A DNA stretch of 5,087 nt, taken from Bacillota bacterium. Its GTDB lineage: Bacteria > Bacillota > Clostridia > Christensenellales > CALWSW01. Of the stretch, positions 1 to 5,087 are shown piece by piece. How positions within the stretch are numbered: position 1 is the stretch's first letter; each line of letters begins with the position of its first letter. The notes under the pieces are model-generated. The model had not been told where the DNA came from, searched no databases, and was given only the letters and a program-made list of their open reading frames with translations. The stretch spans positions 1 through 5,087 of the forward strand of contig JAEYFO010000224.1 in assembly GCA_023402915.1 (NCBI GenBank), given 5' to 3'. Made by a program: the position numbers and the translations under genes.

Positions 1-56
1 CCCCCACGCAGACCGCAAACCGCTGACCGGGTTTTCAAAAAAATGTTCACTTTTTG

Positions 57-72
57 TTCGTAAAAATACGAA
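57..72. promoter_or_regulatory. Perfect inverted repeat, possible operator
   Basis: The arms TTCGTA (57-62) and TACGAA (67-72) are exact reverse complements around an AAAA centre. The repeat ends 19 nt before the proposed -35 box of the repair operon, a place where a dimeric regulator could bind. Two GTTC tetramers (45-48 and 56-59) lie 11 nt apart, about one helical turn. An overlapping 14-mer at 69-82 (CGAATGTTTTTTCG) only loosely resembles the Gram-positive LexA box (CGAAC-N4-GTTCG type), so I do not call it LexA. No regulator gene lies in the window. Confidence 0.4.
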
Positions 73-91
73 TGTTTTTTCGCTTTCTGGC

Positions 92-120
92 TGGAAAAGA
101 AAAAATCTTTGTGCTATGAT
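92..120 (+). promoter_or_regulatory. Sigma-A type promoter of the repair operon
   Basis: A -10 box TATGAT (115-120, five of six matches to TATAAT) is preceded by TGC, which makes an extended -10 (TGnTATGAT). A -35 candidate TGGAAA (92-97, four of six matches to TTGACA) sits upstream with a 17-nt spacer. Transcription would start near 126-128. That leaves a leader of about 60 nt before the GTG at 189 and argues against the ATG at 129 as the real start. It is the only convincing promoter ahead of the four plus-strand genes. Confidence 0.6.
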
Positions 121-175
121 AAGAAAAAATGAGAGCGTGCGTTCGTAAAATTGTGATTTGGCCGCTCTTTCATTC

Positions 176-181
176 AGGAGG
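176..181 (+). promoter_or_regulatory. Ribosome binding site that fixes the glycosylase start
   Basis: A full AGGAGG Shine-Dalgarno lies 7 nt before GTG 189. The in-frame upstream ATG at 129 has no comparable site and falls almost on the predicted transcription start. Residues encoded between 129 and 188 do not resemble the family, so the GTG is preferred. Confidence 0.8.
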
Positions 182-188
182 ACTGCCG

Positions 189-929
189 GTGATTTTTGAA
201 TACGGCGAGGCGGAGCTTTCCTATCTCCGCAAAAAAGACGTGCGCCTGTGCGCGGTCATCGACCGGGTGGGTCGGATCGAGCGGGAAGTGGATCCCGACC
301 TGTTTTCTTCCGTCGTCCATCACATCATCGGCCAGCAGATCTCCACCAAAGCGCAGGCCACGATCTGGCAGCGGATGCGGGACGCTCTGGGTCCGGTGGA
401 CGCGGCAGCCGTTTTGCGTGCAGGCGTTCCGGCGCTTCAGGCGCTGGGCATGACCTTTCGAAAGGCGGAATATCTCTGCGATTTTGCCGAAAAAGTCCAA
501 CGCGGCGCGTTCGACCTTGAGGCCGTCTGGCACATGAGCGACGAAGAGGCCATCCGGGCGCTGAGTGCGCTCAAGGGCGTGGGCTGCTGGACGGCGGAGA
601 TGATCCTGCTGTTCTGTATGCAGCGGCCGGACGTGCTCAGCTACGACGATCTGGCCATTCAGCGGGGGCTGCGGATGGTTTACCGCCACAAAACGATCGA
701 CCGGGCGCTCTTTGAAAAATACCGCAGGCGCTTCCATCCCTATGGCAGCGTGGCCAGCCTGTATCTCTGGGCGGCGGCCGGGGGCGCGCTGCCGGAGCTT
801 TCCGACCCGGCGGCCAGAGCGAAAAAGGCGAATCCGCCAGAAAAACCGGCTGGGCGCGGCGCAGGCGATCCGTCCAAAACCGCCGGCGCGCCCAGGCAGG
901 CCGCGACAGGAAAACGGCCAAGCCTCTGA
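189..929 (+). CDS. alkA: DNA-3-methyladenine glycosylase II (AlkA-like, HhH-GPD)
   Basis: This protein (246 aa from GTG 189) should excise N3- and N7-alkylated purines, starting base excision repair in the cytoplasm. It is a HhH-GPD superfamily member. The conserved HHIIGQQIS segment lies at residues 44-52. The helix-hairpin-helix LKGVGCWTAEM spans about 128-138 and carries Trp rather than the Lys of bifunctional lyases, as in AlkA. The catalytic Asp is most likely D154 of the YDDLAIQRG stretch, followed by the PYGSVASLYLW helix near 184-194. No Fe-S cysteine cluster like that of Nth or MutY is present. It is the compact clostridial form, lacking the N-terminal domain of E. coli AlkA. The last 40 or so residues are an Ala/Pro/Lys/Arg-rich, probably disordered tail outside the fold. 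It is the first gene of the operon; the next begins 37 nt downstream. The family call is firm, the exact substrate range is inferred. Confidence 0.92.
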   Translation: MIFEYGEAELSYLRKKDVRLCAVIDRVGRIEREVDPDLFSSVVHHIIGQQISTKAQATIWQRMRDALGPVDAAAVLRAGVPALQALGMTFRKAEYLCDFAEKVQRGAFDLEAVWHMSDEEAIRALSALKGVGCWTAEMILLFCMQRPDVLSYDDLAIQRGLRMVYRHKTIDRALFEKYRRRFHPYGSVASLYLWAAAGGALPELSDPAARAKKANPPEKPAGRGAGDPSKTAGAPRQAATGKRPSL

Positions 930-966
930 ACGTTTTTCCGCACAAAACAAGGGAGAAACCAACTCC

Positions 967-1322
967 ATGGCGGACATCCTTGTTCTGTTTGAAGTCGAGC
1001 CAGCGGAAGCGGGGCAGCAGAACTATCTCGCTCTTGCGGGCGCGCTCAAGCCACTGCTTTCCGGCTTTGAAGGCTTTGTGCGGGCAGAGCGTCTTTCCAA
1101 CCTGAACGAAACAGGCTTCTTTCGCTCAGCGTCTGGACGGACGAGGCCGCCGCGGAACGCTGGCGCAACGCCATGGAGCACCGCATGAGCCGGCAGCAGG
1201 GGCGGGAAACGCTCTTTGAATCCTGCCGGATCACGGTCTGTACCCCCCTTCGCGCCTGTTCCAACACCGGCCGCGCGCAGGCGCCCACGGATTCCCATCG
1301 CTTTTTCGAGGTACCGCCATGA
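967..1322 (+). pseudogene. ABM-family monooxygenase-like gene with a 1-nt frameshift
   Basis: Two reading frames together match the small antibiotic-biosynthesis-monooxygenase (ABM, ferredoxin-like dimeric) family. Frame one starts at ATG 967 (GGGAG at 951-955, spacing 11). It encodes MADILVLFEVEPAEAGQQ, a PLLSGFEGFVRAERL core, and LNETGFF up to 1122, then drifts into Arg/Pro-rich residues and stops at 1186-1188. The missing half, LSVWTDEAAAERWRNAMEHR followed by QQGRETLF, resumes one frame lower at 1125 and runs to TGA 1320-1322. Adding one base in the TTCTTTCGC stretch (1117-1125) gives GFFSLSVW and a protein of 118 aa, close to family size. The true stop would overlap the ogt start as ATGA. 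The break is a lost base: a real mutation, or an assembly or sequencing slip at a T run. Some ABM proteins act on quinols or small aromatics, others have no known reaction, so no substrate is claimed. Confidence 0.8.
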
Positions 1323-1852
1323 CGTACACTTCTCATTATGATTCCCCGCTGGGCGGCATCCTGCTTTCGGCAGACGGGCAGGGGCTGACCGGCCTGTGGT
1401 TCGACGGCCAGAAATACTTCGCCCGCGCGCTTCCCAAAGAGCATGCCGAAGGCGACCTGCCCGTCCTTTCGGAAACAAAGCGTTGGCTGGACGTATATTT
1501 TTCCGGAAAAGAGCCGGAGTTTCTGCCGCCGCTCCACCCCATCGGATCGGATTTTCAAAAGGCCGTATGGGCGCTGCTTTTGAAAATCCCCTATGGGAAA
1601 ACCACCACCTACGGCGAATTGGCGCGGCAGATCGCGGCGCAGCGCGGGCTCTCCCACATGTCGGCGCAGGCGGTGGGCGGCGCGGTGGGGCACAACGAAA
1701 TTTCCATTTTGATCCCCTGCCACCGGGTAGTGGGCACGAACGGAAGCCTGACGGGCTACGCCGGGGGGATCGACAAAAAGATCCGCCTGCTCGAATTGGA
1801 GCGGACGGACATGTCGGGATTTTTTCTTCCGAAGAAAGGCGCGGCGCTGTGA
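1319..1852 (+). CDS. ogt: Methylated-DNA--[protein]-cysteine S-methyltransferase (O6-alkylguanine repair)
   Basis: This 177-aa suicide enzyme transfers the alkyl group from O6-alkylguanine (and O4-alkylthymine) in DNA to its own cysteine, restoring the base. The hallmark IPCHRVVG is present, with nucleophile C134 and H135. E161 sits where the catalytic Glu is expected, and N126 matches the conserved Asn of GGAxxxN. The N-terminal ribonuclease-like domain covers roughly residues 1-72. The DNA-binding domain begins near FQKAVW (79-84), with the recognition helix at about 114-124. Q117 occupies the place of the human arginine finger (R128); I recall Gln here in related clostridial enzymes. Full length matches the Ogt class, with no Ada-type N-terminal domain. 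GAGG at 1308-1311 lies 7 nt before ATG 1319. The start overlaps the restored ABM frame by 4 nt, and the stop overlaps the next gene by 4 nt, suggesting translational coupling. Confidence 0.95.
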   Translation: MTYTSHYDSPLGGILLSADGQGLTGLWFDGQKYFARALPKEHAEGDLPVLSETKRWLDVYFSGKEPEFLPPLHPIGSDFQKAVWALLLKIPYGKTTTYGELARQIAAQRGLSHMSAQAVGGAVGHNEISILIPCHRVVGTNGSLTGYAGGIDKKIRLLELERTDMSGFFLPKKGAAL

Positions 1853-2676
1853 GGAACAACGAAAATTTTTCCGGAACCGCCGAACCGGGCGGCAATTTTG
1901 GCGCGTCAAGCCGCTCTGAAAACGCGGCGGCGATCCAAAACGCTTTCACGCAGCAGGCGGCGGGCTTTGCCGCTGGCGGGCTGCATTTTTCCAAGCAGGA
2001 ATACCTTTCCCACGTCGTGCGCTGCATCGCCCCGGAAAAGACTGATGCGGTTCTGGACGCGGCTGCGGGGACGTGCGCCTGCGGCCGGGCGCTCGCGCCC
2101 TTTGTCCGGCACGTCACCTGCCTTGACCTGACGCCCGCCATGCTGGACGCGGGATGCGCCGCGGCGGAGAAAGACGGGCTAACGAACCTTTCGTTTGTCG
2201 CGGGGGACACGGCGGCGCTGCCCTTTCCCGCCGCTGCCTTTGACGTCGTGGTTTCCCGGCTGGCCTTTCATCATTTTCCGGAGATCGTCCGGCCGTTTTC
2301 CGAAATGGCGCGAGTCTTGAAGCCGGGCGGCAGGCTGGCGCTCATCGACATGGAAGCCGCGCCCGAGCCGCTGCGGCAGAGAGAGGATGCGCTGGAACGG
2401 CTGCGCGACCCGTCCCACGTTCGAAACCTCAGCCGCGAAGAACTGCTTTCGCTGTTTTCCTCCCACGGGCTTTCCGTCAGGCATGTGGAAGCGACGCGCT
2501 TCCCCGTCAGGCTCACGGACTGGCTGGACTTTACGGACACGCCGCCCGCCGCGCGGGAGGAGATCACGGCTCGCCTGCGCGCCGAACTTTCCGGCGGCGA
2601 AAAAACCGGATTTTTCCCCTACGAAAAGGACGGCGCGCTCTTCTTCGACCAGCGCTGGCTGCTGATTTTGGCGTAG
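1849..2676 (+). CDS. Class I SAM-dependent methyltransferase, unknown substrate
   Basis: This 275-aa protein has a Rossmann-type methyltransferase core (Methyltransf_11/UbiE-like). Motif I is VLDAAAGTCACGRA (68-81), with Cys76 where the second Gly of a GTG loop is usual. The acidic SAM-ribose residue is D93 in CLDLTPAML. GDTAALPFPAAAFDVV (119-134) is the adenine-side motif, and SRLAFHHF (136-143) and EMARVLKPGGRLALID (152-167) complete the fold. The C-terminal part carries RDPSHVRNLS (186-195), TGFFPY (253-258) and FDQRWLLI (266-273), which I remember as typical of an uncharacterised clostridial subfamily. The GTG at 1849 forms GTGA with the ogt stop, with GAAAGG at 1834-1839 about 9 nt ahead; no earlier start is plausible because it would lie deep inside ogt. 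The first 28 residues (Asn/Gly/Ser-rich) precede the usual AIQNAFTQQA beginning. Its place after two repair genes hints at a linked role, but a small-molecule substrate is equally possible. Confidence 0.88.
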   Translation: MRNNENFSGTAEPGGNFGASSRSENAAAIQNAFTQQAAGFAAGGLHFSKQEYLSHVVRCIAPEKTDAVLDAAAGTCACGRALAPFVRHVTCLDLTPAMLDAGCAAAEKDGLTNLSFVAGDTAALPFPAAAFDVVVSRLAFHHFPEIVRPFSEMARVLKPGGRLALIDMEAAPEPLRQREDALERLRDPSHVRNLSREELLSLFSSHGLSVRHVEATRFPVRLTDWLDFTDTPPAAREEITARLRAELSGGEKTGFFPYEKDGALFFDQRWLLILA

Positions 2677-2700
2677 GGGAGACGGAAGAGGAGGAAACGG

Positions 2701-2751
2701 AAGGGGCCTGCCCCTTCAACCCCGCATAGAAACTTTTTGTAAAAAGTTTCT
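2701..2751 (+). terminator. Double hairpin after the operon
   Basis: Hairpin one pairs AAGGGG (2701-2706) with CCCCTT (2711-2716) around CCTG. Hairpin two pairs AGAAACTTTTT (2728-2738) with AAAAAGTTTCT (2741-2751), 11 nt per arm with only GT between, so the innermost pairs probably open into the loop. The first begins 25 nt after the methyltransferase stop. Neither has a clean U-tract directly behind a GC stem, so this is not a textbook intrinsic terminator. The U-run is inside the second hairpin, which could work in both directions. I recall similar GC-hairpin plus AGAAACTTTTT hairpin pairs after genes in related clostridia. Confidence 0.5.
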
Positions 2752-2761
2752 AAGAACTTCA

Positions 2762-2811
2762 AAAACTTTCAAAAGAGGAAGTTAAAACCATGCAGCCGCT
2801 TTTGTCCTCTT
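2762..2811. repeat. 50-nt direct repeat, copy 1
   Basis: The segment matches 2923-2972 at 47 of 50 positions; the first 29 nt are identical. Each copy can fold AACTTTC (2764-2770) against GGAAGTT (2777-2783) with one G-T pair and an AAAAGA loop. It lies just past the double hairpin in a gene-free stretch. Confidence 0.75.
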
Positions 2812-2922
2812 GCGGAAAGCGCCGCACCCACAGAGCAAACAGCAAGCGGTTTGGAAAAACGGGCCTCCCCTCCCTGTTGCTTCCACCAGGCGCGGCCGGG
2901 GTCTGTCTCCTTGATTCCGCTT

Positions 2923-2972
2923 AAAACTTTCAAAAGAGGAAGTTAAAACCAGACAGCCGTTTTTGTCCTCTT
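2923..2972. repeat. 50-nt direct repeat, copy 2
   Basis: This is the second copy, offset by 161 nt from the first. Differences are confined to the two bases after the shared AAAACCA and one C/T inside CAGCCGYTTTTGTCCTCTT. Its hairpin arms are 2925-2931 and 2938-2944. The 111 nt between the copies are unrelated to the repeat. Confidence 0.75.
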
Positions 2973-3055
2973 TCAAAAGGTGCTGCGAACTCTCTAAAAA
3001 ACTGCTTTCGCCATTTGATGGCGGAGTTCAAAAGCGCTCCTTGCCCAAAATATAG

Positions 3056-3093
3056 AAAAGCAGCTCTGTTTTTCAGAACTGCTTTTTTGTTTT
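3056..3093. terminator. Intrinsic terminator, probably bidirectional
   Basis: AAAAGCAG (3056-3063) pairs with CTGCTTTT (3079-3086), and TCTG (3065-3068) pairs with CAGA (3074-3077). There is one C/A mismatch, a TTTTT loop, and a T-tract TTTTTTGTTTT running on from the stem on the plus strand. On the minus strand the stem is also followed by a T-rich stretch (TTTTCTATATTTT). It could end read-through from the plus-strand operon, or the minus-strand gene that stops at 3617, or both. Confidence 0.65.
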
Positions 3094-3616
3094 CTCTTCT
3101 TCAGAGGGCAGGCGTCAGCTCCCCTGATTTTGTCTTTCCTCTGAAAGTTTTGGAAGGCAACGGGGCTTTTTGACCTTGAATAGACAAATTCGGCGACGCT
3201 TCCTCTGAATTGCACAAAACTCCCGAGGGCAAAATTGTCCGTTTGACCCACTCCCCGGACGAACACCGCTTTGGAAGTTCGGTTGAAGCTCCCCGGCTTC
3301 CTCTCGCGCCGGAACACGGCTTCTCCTCGCTGAACAGTGAGGCTCAGAGCGCTCCCCCTCAGCCCGCTGCGCGCTTTGGCACGGGCCGCTTCCCTCCTTT
3401 TTCTCAAATTCGCAGCAGGCATGTGTAACCTGCTTCCGGATGTCTCCTGTAAAAAATCCCTGTTCCCGCGGCTTTCTGCGGCGGCATTATTCGCGGTCGA
3501 AGGCCACCTCTCGCCCCATAAGTACAAGCTCCCCTGACTGCGGCTTTCCGATAGCGCGTTTTCCAAAAAGGCAAGGAACTCCTTTCTCAGTCGGAATCCT
3601 GCCCCCTATACCGTGC
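3094..3616. other. Gene-free stretch between convergent genes, unexplained
   Basis: I see no supportable gene here. Open frames exist on both strands, including a minus-strand one reaching from 3566 to 2994 with only a TTG start. Their products are Ser/Arg/Lys-rich with no recognisable motif and no RBS, and the minus one reads straight through the terminator and into flanking sequence. Small features are a possible GCAGG/CCTGC hairpin at about 3414-3432 and CTCAGTC occurring at 3586-3592 and again at 3616-3622. I could not match the stretch to tRNA, tmRNA, RNase P RNA, 6S or SRP RNA. It may be decayed sequence or a dispersed non-coding repeat of this lineage. Confidence 0.45.
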
Positions 3617-4924
3617 TCAGTCTCCTTCTTCCAGGCGATCATCGATCAACATCGGGAAGGGCGGAAGGGAGCCGGGCTGCGCCAGCGTGCGAACCTCTTC
3701 CTCCTCTTCCAAGCGAAAACGGTATCTTTTGTCCAAACTCGTTTCCAGACGGAAAATCCTTCCCGCCTCGTTCGCCTCCGCAAACAGCAGCGCCCTTTCC
3801 CGGCAATCCTTTCTATAAAACAAGGCAAAGCAGCGCTTCCCCGCGCCGTAGGGTAACGCTTCTTCGCCTGCTTCCCCGGCCGCAAGAACCGCCGGTTCGG
3901 CGAGGCATTCCGTCCCGGCGGTTCCCTTGAGCAGCTTGATCTGCCGAAGGATCGCGTCCCTGCCGCAAAAGTTTTTGCCCGAATATCCGTCGGAAAAAAC
4001 GGCGTCCTCCGTCAGCGCCCAGCGCAGCCGCTCCACGTCGCTTTTCTGAAGCACCGTGCGCAGCAGCGCCAGATCGTGCGCTTCATCATAGACCGCGCCG
4101 TTTTCGTATTCCCCGACCGCCGCGTCGCCGGAAAGGACAAATATTCCCGATACGATCGCGCCCGGATGGAGATACTCACGGATCTTTTTGCGCCGGAACC
4201 ATTGGATATCCTTGCTGGTATGGACGATCTCCAGATCGCCGTTGGGCGTACCGACGATGCAGCGAAAAAACGCGCTTTGCCTCCTGCCCGCCTGCGCAAA
4301 TCCGAACAGCACCTGCTTCACCGTGCCCCGGACGTGCGTCACATCATTCAATCTGTCATCCATTCCGAACTTTCTGTTTTGGGGATTGCAGTTCATTAAA
4401 AACCCACTGGGATGCAGAACGCCGTTTCGGATGCGCTGCCGTTCCCGCTCTCCCATTCCGGGATTCTCTTTCAGATACTCCTCCTCGTCCTTAAAATAGG
4501 CCATCTTCAGCGGAAAGGCCGCCATTTGAAGGCGAAGCTTCTGCCCATCCTCCAAGCTGGGCAACACGTCCGCATGAAGAATGTCCACAACGGACGCGCC
4601 GCCTTCTTTTCGCTGCACGACACAGCGCCGTTCCAGCGGTCCCGTCCCTTCCCGGTTGAGATCCATTCCGACCTCCACGTCCCAGATGCAATTCCCGCAG
4701 ACGTGAGTGTCGATCCTTGTCATCTTCACTTCCCCCGGCGCCTGTTCCTCCCAGTCCGTCGGAGTGATAAACCGCGCGTCTCCCATTCGTTTTTCATAAT
4801 AAGGCAACCCGTAATACCCAACGATCTCCGTGCCCTCCCACGCGATCTCCTGCGCGAGCCGGCATTCCCGTTCCCATGTTTTTTCCAAAGCTCCAAGCCC
4901 AAAATTTCCCGGAAAATTTGCCAT
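3617..4924 (-). CDS. Uncharacterised protein with beta-rich N-terminal part and NTF2/SnoaL-like C-terminal domain
   Basis: I do not recognise this 435-aa protein by name. It has no signal peptide or membrane segment and is probably cytoplasmic. Residues 1-60 are rich in aromatic and charged residues (VGYYGLPYYEKRMGDARF). Residues 64-145 alternate in a beta-like pattern and contain CGNC (76-79) with a possible third Cys at 101. After a charged helix (145-168), a second beta-rich block runs from about 196 to 273 (RGTVKQVLFG, FFRCIVGTPNGDLEIV, GAIVSGIFVLSGD), perhaps OB-like. From about 280 to 405 the pattern DLALLRTVLQKSDVERLRWALTED, then GRDAILRQIKLL, then strands ending in YRFRLE resembles NTF2/SnoaL/DUF4440-like domains. 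An acidic run EEEEE lies at 406-410. ATG 4924 has GAAGG at 4940-4936, spacing 11. It stands alone, convergent to the repair operon. A weak -10 (TATGCT) lies upstream without a good -35. It is a real gene by length and composition; function unknown. Confidence 0.8.
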   Translation of the reverse strand: MANFPGNFGLGALEKTWERECRLAQEIAWEGTEIVGYYGLPYYEKRMGDARFITPTDWEEQAPGEVKMTRIDTHVCGNCIWDVEVGMDLNREGTGPLERRCVVQRKEGGASVVDILHADVLPSLEDGQKLRLQMAAFPLKMAYFKDEEEYLKENPGMGERERQRIRNGVLHPSGFLMNCNPQNRKFGMDDRLNDVTHVRGTVKQVLFGFAQAGRRQSAFFRCIVGTPNGDLEIVHTSKDIQWFRRKKIREYLHPGAIVSGIFVLSGDAAVGEYENGAVYDEAHDLALLRTVLQKSDVERLRWALTEDAVFSDGYSGKNFCGRDAILRQIKLLKGTAGTECLAEPAVLAAGEAGEEALPYGAGKRCFALFYRKDCRERALLFAEANEAGRIFRLETSLDKRYRFRLEEEEEVRTLAQPGSLPPFPMLIDDRLEEGD

Positions 4925-5025
4925 TTTTCATCCCGCCTTCTGTTTTTCAGCATAGCACGCGCCCTTCCGCAAGAAAACCGCTCCCAAAGGCGTGGTTCCG
5001 TAAGAAAACATTTATGTGAGAGAAT

Positions 5026-5063
5026 CGGCGTAGTTTAGGCTACGCCGGTTTTCTTTTCTTTTT
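5026..5063 (+). terminator. Strong plus-strand intrinsic terminator or attenuator hairpin
   Basis: CGGCGTAG (5026-5033) pairs perfectly with CTACGCCG (5040-5047) around TTTAGG, followed by the T-rich tail TTTTCTTTTCTTTTT (5049-5063). The orientation is plus: on the minus strand no U-tract follows. No plus-strand gene lies between 2677 and this hairpin. It could end a short transcript starting after 4924, stop antisense transcription, or attenuate a plus-strand gene beyond the window edge. Confidence 0.7.
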
Positions 5064-5087
5064 GGGCTGCTTGGGATTGATCCCTTG

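Noticed and set aside
69..82. LexA (SOS) box
   Set aside because: The 14-mer keeps CGAA and TTCG ends but differs at three defined consensus positions, including the inner C and G of the half-sites.
129..188. Upstream ATG at 129 as start of the glycosylase
   Set aside because: It lies almost on the predicted transcription start, lacks an RBS, and its extra 20 residues have no family likeness. GTG 189 has AGGAGG at ideal spacing.
174..977. Minus-strand open frame opposite the glycosylase
   Set aside because: It is the antisense shadow of a clear HhH-GPD gene, with no domain of its own.
1117..1125. Programmed -1 frameshift in the ABM gene
   Set aside because: There is no X-XXY-YYZ slippery heptamer and I see no convincing downstream stimulatory structure; a lost base is simpler.
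1023..2210. Long minus-strand open frame opposite ogt and the methyltransferase
   Set aside because: It lies opposite well-supported genes, its product is Arg/Pro/Ala/Ser-rich without motifs, and long chance frames are normal in GC-rich DNA.
2762..2972. CRISPR array
   Set aside because: There are only two repeat copies, 50 nt long with mismatches, one 111-nt interval, and no cas genes.
2782..2976. Small minus-strand open frame across the repeats
   Set aside because: Its ends are made of the two 50-nt repeat copies and the product looks like translated repeat; no RBS was seen.
2994..3566. 190-codon minus-strand open frame as a gene
   Set aside because: It has only a TTG start, no RBS, reads through the terminator stem at 3056-3086, and has low-complexity basic composition with no recognisable motif.

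Overview
The window looks like chromosomal DNA of a GC-rich clostridial Firmicute, probably of the Oscillospiraceae/Ruminococcaceae type. This is an inference from strong AGGAGG-type ribosome binding sites, tightly packed genes with 4-nt stop/start overlaps, GTG starts, the style of the protein families, and AT-rich intergenic hairpins next to GC-rich coding sequence. No marker gene fixes the taxon.

Layout. Positions 1-188 hold a promoter region: a perfect TTCGTA-N4-TACGAA palindrome, then a -35/-10 pair with an extended -10, then a strong RBS. From 189 to 2676 a plus-strand operon follows: an AlkA-like 3-methyladenine DNA glycosylase (189-929), an antibiotic-biosynthesis-monooxygenase (ABM) family gene broken by a 1-nt frameshift (967-1322), an Ogt-type O6-alkylguanine-DNA alkyltransferase (1319-1852), and a class I SAM-dependent methyltransferase of unknown substrate (1849-2676). 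The last three reading frames overlap by 4 nt at each junction. The first and third genes make this an alkylation-damage repair operon: base excision of N-alkylpurines plus direct reversal of O6-alkylguanine. The roles of the ABM protein and the methyltransferase are not evident.

Positions 2677-3616 form about 940 nt between convergent genes, with no gene I can support. They hold two hairpins right after the operon, a 50-nt direct repeat in two copies, a good intrinsic terminator near 3056-3093, and about 520 nt of unexplained sequence. From 4924 back to 3617 (minus strand) lies a 435-aa protein I cannot name. Its C-terminal part resembles an NTF2/SnoaL-like domain and its N-terminal two thirds look beta-rich. 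The right edge carries a strong plus-strand terminator hairpin (5026-5063) with no visible plus-strand gene in front of it.

Nothing here is clearly a new system. The best leads are the frameshifted ABM gene inside a repair operon, the uncharacterised two-part minus-strand protein, the operator-like palindrome, and the unexplained terminator at the right edge.
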